This document shows, one piece after another, positions 18,497 through 26,072 of a DNA stretch of 64,000 bases. A program made the position numbers and the translations under genes. The notes under the pieces were generated by a model, which saw only the letters and a list, made by a program, of their open reading frames with translations, was not told where the DNA came from and made no database searches. The first letter of the stretch is position 1; every line of letters starts with the position of its first letter. Source of the DNA: Paenibacillus chibensis (GTDB lineage Bacteria; Bacillota; Bacilli; Paenibacillales; Paenibacillaceae); assembly GCF_004001045.1 (NCBI RefSeq), contig NZ_BIMK01000028.1, positions 49,110-113,109 on the forward strand. Reading direction: 5' to 3'.

Positions 18497-19111
18497 ATGC
18501 TGTTGAACATGAGCATACTGATTGTCATTATTTATACGGTGTTATGCATGATGTACGTTCAGCTGAATCACCATGTTTTGGCGAATATGACAGGCACGGT
18601 GGTAGCAATGACGACGGGACTGATGTCCAATCTGACGATCGGCGTCATTCTTGGCATGCTGTTTGCTCAGAATCTGGTCGTATCGACCGGTATTTCGATT
18701 CTTTTTTGCTTTCTGATCGGTTACCTGATTGGCAGGCCGCTTGGACTGCTGGCCGTTGTCGAAGGAATAGGCGGCGGCATTATGGGCGGCGTGCATGGAG
18801 CGATGCTGGGCGAGATGATCCCGAAGCGGCAGTGGGATGTGATGCTGTTTATCATGGACGCGATGTTCATTGCGGTGACCGCGCTCGTCATTTACTTGAT
18901 CCAAGACCGCAAACACCGGGAAGAAGGGCAGGTCGCAGCAGTCAGCGCGTTGAAAATAGCCAAAAGCCCGGCGGCGGCACCGGTCCAAACCTCCTTCTGG
19001 ATGATCTATATCGTGCTTCCGGTGGTCGTATTATGCGTTGCCGCCTGGCTGGGACACAATCCCGCCGCAGGGGAGCCCCCGTCTTCCGGGCATGAAATGC
19101 ATTCCATGTAG
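18497..19111 (+). CDS. Polytopic membrane protein, Met/Gly-rich, unknown function
   Basis: 204 residues from the ATG at 18497 (AAGGAG 9 bases upstream). Five or so hydrophobic segments, with glycine-zipper stretches (VEGIGGGIMGGVHGAMLGEM) and many Met residues, a cytosolic-looking charged loop (QDRKHREEGQ) and a last helix followed by a short tail GHEMHSM. The His/Met tail and Met-rich helices suggest, but do not prove, metal contact. No family recognised. The thioredoxin gene 130 bases downstream may be co-transcribed. Confidence 0.7.
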   Translation: MLLNMSILIVIIYTVLCMMYVQLNHHVLANMTGTVVAMTTGLMSNLTIGVILGMLFAQNLVVSTGISILFCFLIGYLIGRPLGLLAVVEGIGGGIMGGVHGAMLGEMIPKRQWDVMLFIMDAMFIAVTALVIYLIQDRKHREEGQVAAVSALKIAKSPAAAPVQTSFWMIYIVLPVVVLCVAAWLGHNPAAGEPPSSGHEMHSM

Positions 19112-19241
19112 CCCTTTTGCAAACCATGTCATTAACGGCTAAAATAAGATAACGGTTCGGCTGTGACGAAGGTCATTGCGCGAAACCGGGCTTTTCATCT
19201 GAGGAAAGCCGCCAAAGACACGGGTAAAGGGGATAAGAGAG

Positions 19242-19568
19242 ATGGAACGCATTCAAACGGAAAAGCAATACGAAGATTTGATCAATCGCGACGGACTGAC
19301 CGTCATTAAATATGACGCTACCTGGTGTCCGGACTGCAAGACGCTTGATAAATTCCTGCCTGACATTATGGCGAAGCATCCGGATAAAGAGTTCTATGCC
19401 ATGGATGTAGAGCAGTTCGAGGACATCACGAGCAAAAACGACGTGCGCGGCATTCCAAGCCTGCTCGTATACAAAAACGGCGAGAAGCTGGCTCATCTGC
19501 ACAGCAAATACGCCAAAACGCCAACGGAAATTTCCGAGTACCTCGAAACGTTAGAATCGAAAAAGTAA
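19242..19568 (+). CDS. Thioredoxin-family protein (YtpP-like)
   Basis: 108 residues, one thioredoxin fold with active site WCPDC (Cys29, Cys32) and the cis-Pro in GIPSLLVYKNG. The CPDC motif differs from the CGPC of general thioredoxins and resembles the YtpP group. No signal peptide, so cytoplasmic. Probably reduces disulfides or mixed thiols in specific partners; its reductase could be the TrxB encoded at 28338. Confidence 0.9.
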   Translation: MERIQTEKQYEDLINRDGLTVIKYDATWCPDCKTLDKFLPDIMAKHPDKEFYAMDVEQFEDITSKNDVRGIPSLLVYKNGEKLAHLHSKYAKTPTEISEYLETLESKK

Positions 19569-19611
19569 GCATCAGGCAAGGCGAAGCCTGATTTCTCCAT
19601 AAAAGGCCTCG

Positions 19612-19663
19612 AAAAGCACCGGTCTTCCTTCTGCACAATGTGCAGAGAAGGCGGTGCTTTTTA
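19612..19663 (+). terminator. Terminator after the thioredoxin gene
   Basis: Outer arms AAAAGCACC and GGTGCTTTT enclose an inner hairpin CTTCTGCAC / GTGCAGAGAAG, and Ts follow. Confidence 0.85.
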
Positions 19664-19834
19664 TTTCGTTTCATGTGCTGTAATTCACAAATCATGAAAT
19701 CGGGATCTCGCCAATAAGATAGGAACGTAGCGATATCGATTGAAATATGTTTACTACAAGATGAGGCTTTTTTCTTTATTCCAATGTATGTAGGCTGATG
19801 CAGGCGAACAGATCACATGATGGGATGTGCAGCT

Positions 19835-21040
19835 ATGGCTACGACGGAACAGGTACTGCAAATGATGGAAAGATACAGCGCGAGCAATTATCTTCCGCTG
19901 CCGATTGTCATCGAACGGGCGGAAGGCGTCTGGGTGGAGGACGCGAGCGGGCGCCGGTATCTGGATATGCTCAGCGCATATTCGGCGTTGAATCACGGTC
20001 ACCGCCACCCGAAGATCATTCAGGCGCTGAAGGAGCAGGCGGATAAAGTGACGATCGTCTCCAGGGCTTTTCACAGCGAGGCGCTGGGGCGGTTCGTGCA
20101 GAAACTGGCGAAATTCACCGGAAAAGACCGGATTCTCACGATGAACACCGGCGCGGAAGCGGTGGAAACGGCATTGAAAATGGCCAGACGCTGGGCCTAC
20201 CGGGTTAAGGGCGTGGAGGAAGACAAGGCTGAAATCATCGTTTGCGACGGCAACTTTCATGGCAGGACACTGACCATGACGTCGCTTTCCGGGGAGACGG
20301 CATATAAACAGGATTTTGGCCCGTTTACGCCGGGATTCAAAAGAATTCCTTATGGCGACCTGGAGGCGCTGCGGGCCGCGATTACACCGGATACTGCGGC
20401 CTTTCTGGTGGAGCCGCTGCAAGGGGAAGCGGGTATCATTATACCGCCTGAGGGGTATTTATCCGGTGCTTCCGAGCTTTGCAGAGAGCAGGGCGTACTG
20501 TTTATGGCCGATGAGATTCAGACGGGCTTTGGACGCACGGGCCAAACCTTCGCCTGCGATTGGGAGAAGGTCGTGCCTGATGTGTACATTCTGGGGAAGG
20601 CGCTGGGGGGCGGGGTCCTTCCGATCTCGGCGGTCGCGGCGAATGAGGAGCTCATGAATGTGTTCGAACCGGGATCGCATGGGTCGACTTTCGGGGGCAA
20701 TCCGCTCGCCTGCGCCGTGGCGCTGGCAGCGCTGGAAGTGCTGGAGGAAGAAAGGCTGGCAGAGAAATCCCTTACGCTCGGCCGTTATTTTATGAAAAAG
20801 CTTACATCCATTACACATCCGGATATTGCCTCCGTACGCGGGAGGGGGCTGCTGATCGGAATTCAGTTGACCGTGCCTGCCAGACCGTACTGCGAGGCGC
20901 TCGCCCGAATCGGGCTGCTGTGCAAGGAAACGCATGAGACGACGATTCGGCTCGCTCCGCCGCTTGTCATTACCGAAGCGGAGCTGGATTTTGCAATCAG
21001 CCGGATCGAAGAAGTATTTGCAGGCCAAGGGAGGACTTGA
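19835..21040 (+). CDS. rocD: Ornithine aminotransferase (ornithine--oxo-acid transaminase)
   Basis: About 401 residues from MATTEQV; an ATG six codons upstream (19817) is equally poor in ribosome-site quality. It converts ornithine and 2-oxoglutarate to glutamate semialdehyde and glutamate using PLP. Signatures: MLSAYSALNHGHRHP, MNTGAEAVETALK, DEIQTGFGRTG, PLP-binding Lys255 in ILGKALGGGV, GSHGSTFGGNPLACA and CKETHETTIRLAPPL, all RocD-specific by comparison with the remembered B. subtilis enzyme. The arginase gene follows within 7 bases, so arginine degradation to glutamate is the role. Confidence 0.95.
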   Translation: MATTEQVLQMMERYSASNYLPLPIVIERAEGVWVEDASGRRYLDMLSAYSALNHGHRHPKIIQALKEQADKVTIVSRAFHSEALGRFVQKLAKFTGKDRILTMNTGAEAVETALKMARRWAYRVKGVEEDKAEIIVCDGNFHGRTLTMTSLSGETAYKQDFGPFTPGFKRIPYGDLEALRAAITPDTAAFLVEPLQGEAGIIIPPEGYLSGASELCREQGVLFMADEIQTGFGRTGQTFACDWEKVVPDVYILGKALGGGVLPISAVAANEELMNVFEPGSHGSTFGGNPLACAVALAALEVLEEERLAEKSLTLGRYFMKKLTSITHPDIASVRGRGLLIGIQLTVPARPYCEALARIGLLCKETHETTIRLAPPLVITEAELDFAISRIEEVFAGQGRT

Positions 21041-21046
21041 TCAAGG

Positions 21047-21946
21047 ATGGTTCAACAATCGGTATCGATCATCCGGGTGCCGTTCGGACTGGGGGCCGGT
21101 CGGCCCGGAAGCGAAAACGGTCCGGACAGCATCATGAAATTCGGACTTGTGAAAAAGCTGCAGGGACTCGGATACGACGTTCAGGCGGATCAAACGATCC
21201 GCCTTCCCGAAGGCGTTCAATCGCCACCGGGTTCGAAGATGAAGCATGTCGAGGAGGTGCTCGCCGTCGCCGGATTGCTTGGGGAGGCCGTCTACAAGGA
21301 GGTATCCGGCGGTCATATCCCGCTCGTTCTGGGCGGGGATCACAGCATCGCGATGGGCTCCCTGGCCGGACTTACGCGGCATTATCACCATTTGGGCGTC
21401 ATCTGGGTCGATGCCCATTCAGATTTGAATACGGAAACGACGAGTCCTTCAGGAAATATGCATGGCATTTCTCTGGCGGTCGGTTTAGGGCTCTCTCACA
21501 TCAAGCTGAAGCAGATCGTTGAAGGCGCAGTTCCGCTGAAGCCGGAAAACTGCGTCATTATCGGTGCCCGTGATCTGGACCGGGATGAGAAGGCGCTGAT
21601 CCGTTCCACCGGATTGACCTGCTATACCATGCACGAAATCGACCGCCTTGGTATCGAGAAGGTCGTGCAGGAGGCGCTGCAGATCGCCGGTAATGGTACG
21701 GACGGAGTCCACCTCAGCTTTGACATCGACAGCGTCGACCCGATTGAAGCACCGGGCACAGGTACGCCCGTTCGCGGCGGCCTTAGCTATCGCGAAGCGC
21801 ATCTCTCGCTGGAGCTGATGAGCGAATCGGGACGGATTACCTCTGCGGATTTTGTGGAGGTGAATCCGCTGTTGGACCGCAACAATCAGACATCGAAGCT
21901 GGCTGTAGAACTGATCGGATCCTTGTTCGGCAGCCGGATTCTGTAA
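21047..21946 (+). CDS. rocF: Arginase
   Basis: 299 residues, standard arginase length. The Mn-binding motifs are present: GGDHSIAMGS, DAHSDLNT (a variant of DAHxD) and SFDIDSVDP. The N terminus IIRVPFGLGAGRPGSENGP is typical of Bacillus RocF. GGGAGGA lies upstream, overlapping the end of rocD. It hydrolyses arginine to ornithine and urea, feeding RocD. No RocR-type -24/-12 promoter was recognised before rocD. Confidence 0.96.
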   Translation: MVQQSVSIIRVPFGLGAGRPGSENGPDSIMKFGLVKKLQGLGYDVQADQTIRLPEGVQSPPGSKMKHVEEVLAVAGLLGEAVYKEVSGGHIPLVLGGDHSIAMGSLAGLTRHYHHLGVIWVDAHSDLNTETTSPSGNMHGISLAVGLGLSHIKLKQIVEGAVPLKPENCVIIGARDLDRDEKALIRSTGLTCYTMHEIDRLGIEKVVQEALQIAGNGTDGVHLSFDIDSVDPIEAPGTGTPVRGGLSYREAHLSLELMSESGRITSADFVEVNPLLDRNNQTSKLAVELIGSLFGSRIL

Positions 21947-21976
21947 AGGAATGGTTCATAAGAAGCATTCCGCATA

Positions 21977-22028
21977 AAAAAGCACCGATGAACGCCAGCC
22001 CGCAAGGGCGGCTTCAAAGGTGCTTTTA
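21977..22028. terminator. Terminator between rocF and the MarR gene
   Basis: Arms AAAAGCACC / GGTGCTTTT with an inner GCCAGCCC/GGGCGGC hairpin. A-rich before and T-rich after, so it could act for both converging genes. Confidence 0.8.
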
Positions 22029-22098
22029 ACTTTTACGATTTGCCATCATAGACTGGCTTGCCAACGATTTGCAGCAATGCCAATGGAGGCAAATAACG

Positions 22099-22548
22099 TC
22101 AGTCATGGTGCTTGCGCTGGAATTCGATCAGCTCGCCTAACTGGCGGATAATATCGAGCAGCTCATCCGTCTCTTCAGCGGTGAAGTTCTCCACGGTTTC
22201 GACGATTCGCTCCGAGCTCAGGTCGGACAGCTGCTTGAGCACATGAGTGCCCTTGGCCGTAATGGTAATATTCACGTACCGCCGGTCCGTTTCGGAGCGG
22301 TTGCGCTCGATGAGCTCTTCCTGAACCAGCTTGTCGCAAATTTGCGTAATGGCGCTTGTCGTAAGACCGGTCACTTTCACGATATCCGTGCCGCGCTGGC
22401 TGCCGTTATTTTGTAAATACTGCAGAATAAATGCTTCGGTGGTGCTTAGCTTCATCTGTCGTACAATACCTGTATAGTCAATAAGACGCGGCAGTCTGTC
22501 CATAAGTTCACAGTACCGGTTGGCCAATTCTTTAGATGATGAACGCAA
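22099..22548 (-). CDS. MarR-family transcriptional regulator
   Basis: 149 residues from a TTG at 22548, chosen because AGGAGG sits 8 bases upstream of it; upstream in-frame ATG (22566) and TTG (22599) lack such a site. Winged helix seen in TEAFILQYLQNNGSQRGTDIVKVTGLTTSAITQICDKL, wing with RNRSETDRRYVNI, and a C-terminal dimer helix. It is divergent from the metY region. The target is unknown; an inverted repeat over its own upstream region suggests autoregulation. Confidence 0.88.
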   Translation of the reverse strand: MRSSSKELANRYCELMDRLPRLIDYTGIVRQMKLSTTEAFILQYLQNNGSQRGTDIVKVTGLTTSAITQICDKLVQEELIERNRSETDRRYVNITITAKGTHVLKQLSDLSSERIVETVENFTAEETDELLDIIRQLGELIEFQRKHHD

Positions 22549-22635
22549 GCAATCACCCTCCTGCATATATCGGAATAATGGTTTCAAGTATTTGGTCAAG
22601 TCAATGCATCTTTTCAGCCCTGTATAGTGTCATCG

Positions 22636-22649
22636 TAGTTGGTTAACTA
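22636..22649. promoter_or_regulatory. Inverted repeat, candidate MarR operator
   Basis: TAGTT-GGTT-AACTA, perfect 5-base arms with a 4-base centre, 87 bases upstream of the MarR start codon. MarR proteins bind short AT-rich palindromes near their own promoters. Confidence 0.4.
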
Positions 22650-22740
22650 CCTGACGTCAATAATAAGTATACGAGAAAAGACGGGATTCGTTGCGAAAGG
22701 CGCGAAAATTACCTGCTAGCTGTCTTGAGCGGGGGAGCGC

Positions 22741-22769
22741 TTGAAAGGGCTGGATGAAAGCGCTATGCT
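22741..22769 (+). promoter_or_regulatory. SigA-type promoter of a short RNA or metY leader
   Basis: -35 TTGAAA, 17-base spacer, -10 TATGCT. Transcription would begin near 22776 and meet the terminator at 22899. Confidence 0.45.
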
Positions 22770-22775
22770 GTTCAA

Positions 22776-22925
22776 TGCACTAATGAAAGGTAAGCTTATA
22801 TCAAATAAGCCATTACTAATCAAACGATAGAATTATGCAAATGATTGCGTAATTCGACTCGGCAACTCTCTCAATACTCTCAGGATTCTTTTTTATGTCA
22901 GCCGCGATCAGCGGCTGTTTTTTTT
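22776..22925 (+). ncRNA. Candidate structured small RNA or attenuated leader upstream of metY
   Basis: About 150 bases between a promoter-like sequence and an intrinsic terminator, with no open frame of note. Hairpins: 22794-22810 (GCTTAT/ATAAGC), 22830-22855 (GAATTATGCA/TGCGTAATTC, one G-U pair) and the terminator 22899-22917. It may be an independent sRNA or a leader whose terminator controls metY. No known family matched. Confidence 0.4.
22899..22925 (+). terminator. Intrinsic terminator upstream of metY
   Basis: CAGCCGC-GATCA-GCGGCTG stem-loop followed by eight T. No protein gene precedes it on this strand, so it ends a non-coding transcript or acts as an attenuator. Confidence 0.85.
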
Positions 22926-23093
22926 GCGTGATTTTTTGAAATTAGGCCATCCAATATCACTTGCGCACATTTATTCATACTAACTTAATGGGAATTCTCA
23001 TTTTTTACCTTTTCAAACGCTGGGAAGTGTGAGAAAATATGAAAAAAATCGCGGTAGAGTACTATTCTATGCGAGAAAAGGGAGGATTTACCC

Positions 23094-24386
23094 ATGTCCA
23101 ACGAACGCCCATTATCTTTTGAAACCTTAGCCGTGCATGCAGGCCAGGAGATTGACCCTACGACACTTTCCCGTGCAGTGCCGCTGTACCAAACGACTTC
23201 CTACGGCTTCAAAGACAGTGATCATGCAGCCAATTTGTTTGCTCTGAAAGAATTCGGCAATATTTACACGCGCCTCATGAATCCGACAACCGATGTGTTC
23301 GAGAACCGCGTGGCTGCGCTCGAAGGCGGAGTTGGAGCATTGGCAACCTCCTCCGGGCAGGCAGCAATTACGTTTTCCGTATTAAATATCGCCGGGGCGG
23401 GCGACGAGATCGTCTCGTCCTCCACACTGTACGGCGGCACCTATAATCTGTTCTCAACAACGCTGGCAAAGCTCGGCATCAAGGTGCATTTTGTAGACGC
23501 TAGCGATCCCGAAAACTTCCGCGCGGCCATTAACGATAAGACCAAGGCACTCTACGCGGAAACGATCGGCAATCCGAAAGGCGATGTGCTGGACATCGAG
23601 GCCGTGGCGAACATTGCCCATGAGAACGGCATCCCTCTCATTCTGGACAATACGTTCCCAAGCCCATATCTGCTGCGTCCGATTGAGCATGGCGCGGACA
23701 TCGTTGTCCATTCGGCTACCAAATTCATTGGCGGGCACGGTACGTCCATCGGCGGCATCATCGTAGACGGCGGCAAATTCGACTGGACGGCAAACGATAA
23801 ATTCCCGGGCCTGACTCAGCCGGATCCAAGCTATCATGGCGTAGTTTATACGGAAGCGGTCGGACCGCTTGCGTATATCATCAAAGCGCGCGTGCAGCTC
23901 CTGCGCGACTTGGGCGCGACCATTTCGCCGTTCAACTCCTGGACGCTGCTGCAGGGTCTTGAGACGCTGCACTTGCGGATGGAGCGTCACAGCCAAAACG
24001 CCCTCAAAGTGGCGCAGTTCCTGGAGAATCATGATGGAGTGGAATGGGTCAGCTACTCCGGACTTCCAAGCCATCCTTCCTATGAGCTGGCACAGAAATA
24101 TTTGCCGAAGGGGCAGGGGGCTATCATGACATTCGGCATTAAGGGCGGCAAAGAAGCGGGACGCAAGGTGATCGAGAATGTGAAGCTGTTCTCCCACCTC
24201 GCCAACGTGGGCGACTCCAAGTCGCTGATCATTCATCCGGCGAGCACGACGCATCAGCAGCTGTCCGAAGAAGAACAAATCGCGGCAGGCGTCAATCCGG
24301 AAATGCTGCGCTTGTCCATCGGCACCGAATCCATCGATGATATTTTGTACGACCTGGAGCAGGCGATCGCAGCCAGCCAGCAATAA
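23094..24386 (+). CDS. metY: O-acetylhomoserine aminocarboxypropyltransferase / sulfhydrylase
   Basis: 430 residues, the length of MetY rather than the ~380-residue MetB/MetC. PLP-dependent Cys/Met metabolism family: ETLAVHAGQEIDPTTLSRAVPLYQTTSYGF at the start, LDNTFPSPYLLRPIEHGADIVVHS, PLP-binding Lys210 in SATKFIGGHG, and HPASTTHQQLSEEEQ near the end. It makes homocysteine from O-acetylhomoserine and sulfide. GGGAGG precedes the ATG. It lies behind the candidate leader RNA described above; regulation by sulfur or methionine status is likely but the mechanism is not visible. Confidence 0.95.
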   Translation: MSNERPLSFETLAVHAGQEIDPTTLSRAVPLYQTTSYGFKDSDHAANLFALKEFGNIYTRLMNPTTDVFENRVAALEGGVGALATSSGQAAITFSVLNIAGAGDEIVSSSTLYGGTYNLFSTTLAKLGIKVHFVDASDPENFRAAINDKTKALYAETIGNPKGDVLDIEAVANIAHENGIPLILDNTFPSPYLLRPIEHGADIVVHSATKFIGGHGTSIGGIIVDGGKFDWTANDKFPGLTQPDPSYHGVVYTEAVGPLAYIIKARVQLLRDLGATISPFNSWTLLQGLETLHLRMERHSQNALKVAQFLENHDGVEWVSYSGLPSHPSYELAQKYLPKGQGAIMTFGIKGGKEAGRKVIENVKLFSHLANVGDSKSLIIHPASTTHQQLSEEEQIAAGVNPEMLRLSIGTESIDDILYDLEQAIAASQQ

Positions 24387-24408
24387 TTTGAATTTATGCC
24401 GCAAACGG

Positions 24409-24450
24409 GGCGTTCCTTCAGCCATTATGGCTCAGGGAACGCCTTTTTTT
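24409..24450 (+). terminator. Terminator after metY
   Basis: GGCGTTCC / GGAACGCC arms with an inner CAGCCATTATGGCT pairing, followed by seven T. Confidence 0.9.
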
Positions 24451-24555
24451 GACGCTGAAAAGCTGTATATTTCTGGCCTTGGGCTAATATTCTGTAGGGT
24501 AGGGTCCGCTGCGACGGGGCTCATTTTTACGGGAAAAGAGGGTGTGCAGCCAAAA

Positions 24556-25761
24556 ATGAAGAGTGATCGCTGTCAGAAAAACTGCTGCCAAAGCGGTTCC
24601 TGTTCGATGTCATCTTTTATGGAAGCGGTTAACGCGGACAAACGGCAGGAGTGCAACACGTCACTGAAGGATGAAGGGCAGGCACGGGCTGGTTCCTTGC
24701 CGGAAATCGCTTCGCTCGTCGAATTGACCTTGATCGGATCGATGACAAGAGAACAGGCGATACTGGCAGCCGATCCGTATTCGATCGGAAATATTTTACG
24801 GGATTCCGAAACCTTTTTCGGCGAGTCTCACGACCTTGGGGCTCCGGAGCGGCTGCTGGCATGGAGCGACGAGGTACGCAGGCTGAAGGTGGTGGCCGAG
24901 AACGTATCTTATCCGCTTGAACAACCGGACCGTTTGAACGGGACGTCAGGCCTGATGCTGCTGCGGGAAGACAGCTGGCTGGAAAGCGGTCATTTGAAGG
25001 AGCTTTATGAAGAATGGGCGTTGCAGTATACATCGGGTCGCTATCACACCCTGGTTCATCCGAGTATTGCGCTCAGAGAGCGGCTGATGTACCGGTGGAA
25101 GGGGCACATGGAGACGATGCTGCACCATCTGGATGAGGGCATGCTGAGCATCGCGCTGGTCTCAGGCAGAGAGATGCCGGATGCAGACTCGCTGGAAGCG
25201 ATTCAACTTACCGATTTGCGGGATATTCAGCTGGAAGCCTTGTTGCGCGCGTCGCTTACCTGTTATCGCCAAGGAATGGATCATCGGCTGGAAATTCTTA
25301 TTCCGTATCCTGCGGATCTGGAAGAATGGTCTCATATGCATGATTGGATTGAGAAGGTCGCCGAAGAAACCTTATGCCATCAGCGGCGTGCGGTGACGTA
25401 CAGCATCGGTGCGTTGTTACGTGCCGATGCGAGCACGCACCTGGCTGCTGATTTGGCCCGCTGCGCAGATCTGTTAGTACTGGATTGCAAGGGGAAGGTA
25501 GAAGCGGAAGAACGGCCCGAAGAAATATATGAACGTCTGCAAACATTGGCAGGCTGCATCCGGAAAGCAAAACCGAACGTGCTCTTGCGAGTTTCCGGCC
25601 TGACGCTCCCGTCTGATCTGCCGGTATTGTATCGCATGAACGCCGATGAAGCTGGCTTGGAGCACGAGTCCATGCCCGCATTTCGTCTGGCAGCGGCGCA
25701 ATGGGAGCTGCGGGAGGAGGGACGGAGCCCGAAAGCTTCAAAGGTATTGCCCCTAAAATAA
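24556..25761 (+). CDS. Stand-alone, degenerate PPDK/PEP-synthase-like C-terminal domain protein
   Basis: 401 residues from the ATG at 24556. A Cys-rich N terminus (CQKNCCQSGSC) is followed by sequence that aligns by eye with the C-terminal TIM barrel of pyruvate phosphate dikinase: MTREQAILAADPYSIGNIL with its MTREEA motif, SGLMLLREDSWL with GIGLCRTEHMF, and DIQLEALLRASLTCYRQGMD plus EILIPYPADLEEW with the EIMIPLVGD region. The catalytic residues (RTEHM Arg and His context, MLGHRG, the FGTNDLTQ loop) are replaced, and the ATP-grasp and swivelling His domains are absent. It is therefore probably not an active dikinase. Function unknown; single gene between terminators. Confidence 0.6.
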   Translation: MKSDRCQKNCCQSGSCSMSSFMEAVNADKRQECNTSLKDEGQARAGSLPEIASLVELTLIGSMTREQAILAADPYSIGNILRDSETFFGESHDLGAPERLLAWSDEVRRLKVVAENVSYPLEQPDRLNGTSGLMLLREDSWLESGHLKELYEEWALQYTSGRYHTLVHPSIALRERLMYRWKGHMETMLHHLDEGMLSIALVSGREMPDADSLEAIQLTDLRDIQLEALLRASLTCYRQGMDHRLEILIPYPADLEEWSHMHDWIEKVAEETLCHQRRAVTYSIGALLRADASTHLAADLARCADLLVLDCKGKVEAEERPEEIYERLQTLAGCIRKAKPNVLLRVSGLTLPSDLPVLYRMNADEAGLEHESMPAFRLAAAQWELREEGRSPKASKVLPLK

Positions 25762-25782
25762 GCTGTACATGTAAAATAAGGC

Positions 25783-25848
25783 GCGACATAAGCCTGAACA
25801 TGAGCCGTGGTAAGAACACGCTGCTCCTGCTCAGGCTTTTTTTGCTTT
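25783..25848 (+). terminator. Terminator after the PPDK-like gene
   Basis: AAGCCTGA at the left pairs with TCAGGCTT at the right of a long, loosely paired stem, followed by seven T. Confidence 0.65.
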
Positions 25849-25862
25849 TCACAAGAAAAGCG

Positions 25863-25892
25863 GTTTACTTTTTCAACATGCGGGCATATAAT
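25863..25892 (+). promoter_or_regulatory. SigA-type promoter before the metal ATPase
   Basis: TTTACT, 17-base spacer, perfect TATAAT. Transcription would start near 25899, leaving a leader of about 170 bases that contains two Fur-like boxes and a hairpin. Confidence 0.65.
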
Positions 25893-25939
25893 GAAAGTGT
25901 AAATGTTGCACAAAGGAAAAACAATTGCATTAATACAAA

Positions 25940-25962
25940 AATGATTATCATTCTCAATTGGA
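25940..25962. promoter_or_regulatory. Fur-type box 1 upstream of the metal ATPase
   Basis: TGATTATCATTCTCA (25942-25956) matches 12 of 14 defined positions of the Bacillus 7-1-7 Fur box TGATAATnATTATCA. It lies about 40-60 bases downstream of the predicted transcription start. Confidence 0.6.
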
Positions 25963-25983
25963 CGTCCATCGTCCTTCATTGAA

Positions 25984-26024
25984 ACATGCTGCTCCGGCTA
26001 GTCTGGAGCAGCATGTGCTGTTTT
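25984..26024 (+). terminator. Hairpin in the metal ATPase leader, possible attenuator
   Basis: Perfect 12-bp stem ACATGCTGCTCC / GGAGCAGCATGT followed by GCTGTTTT, sitting between the two Fur-like boxes and before the coding region. It could end leader transcripts, but the T tract is short. Confidence 0.5.
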
Positions 26025-26036
26025 AAGGGCAGTAAT

Positions 26037-26059
26037 AATGCTTTTCATTCTCAATTGGG
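26037..26059. promoter_or_regulatory. Fur-like box 2 (near-repeat of box 1)
   Basis: The 20 bases from 26037 differ from those at 25940 at only two positions, and 14 bases (TCATTCTCAATTGG) are identical. It overlaps the region just before the ATPase ribosome site. Confidence 0.45.
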
Positions 26060-26072
26060 GAAGGTGAACAAG

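Larger units (their letters stand above)
22600..23093. other. 494-base intergenic region between the MarR and metY genes
   Basis: No convincing protein gene. It holds an inverted repeat close to the MarR start, a SigA-like promoter reading towards metY, two hairpins and an intrinsic terminator (listed separately), then about 170 bases of AT-rich DNA leading to the metY ribosome site. No S-box, T-box or other riboswitch consensus was recognised. Confidence 0.6.

Noticed and set aside
19700..19834. RocR/SigL (-24/-12) promoter before rocD
   Set aside because: B. subtilis roc genes use SigL, but no TGGCA-N7-TTGC pattern was found upstream of this rocD.
22860..22925. S-box or T-box leader for metY
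   Set aside because: The terminator invited this idea, but neither the S-box core (such as GAGGGACTGGCCC) nor the T-box core (AGGGTGG) occurs in the region.
23454..24425. Minus-strand frame opposite metY
   Set aside because: Entirely within metY, whose PLP motifs are unambiguous; no independent support.
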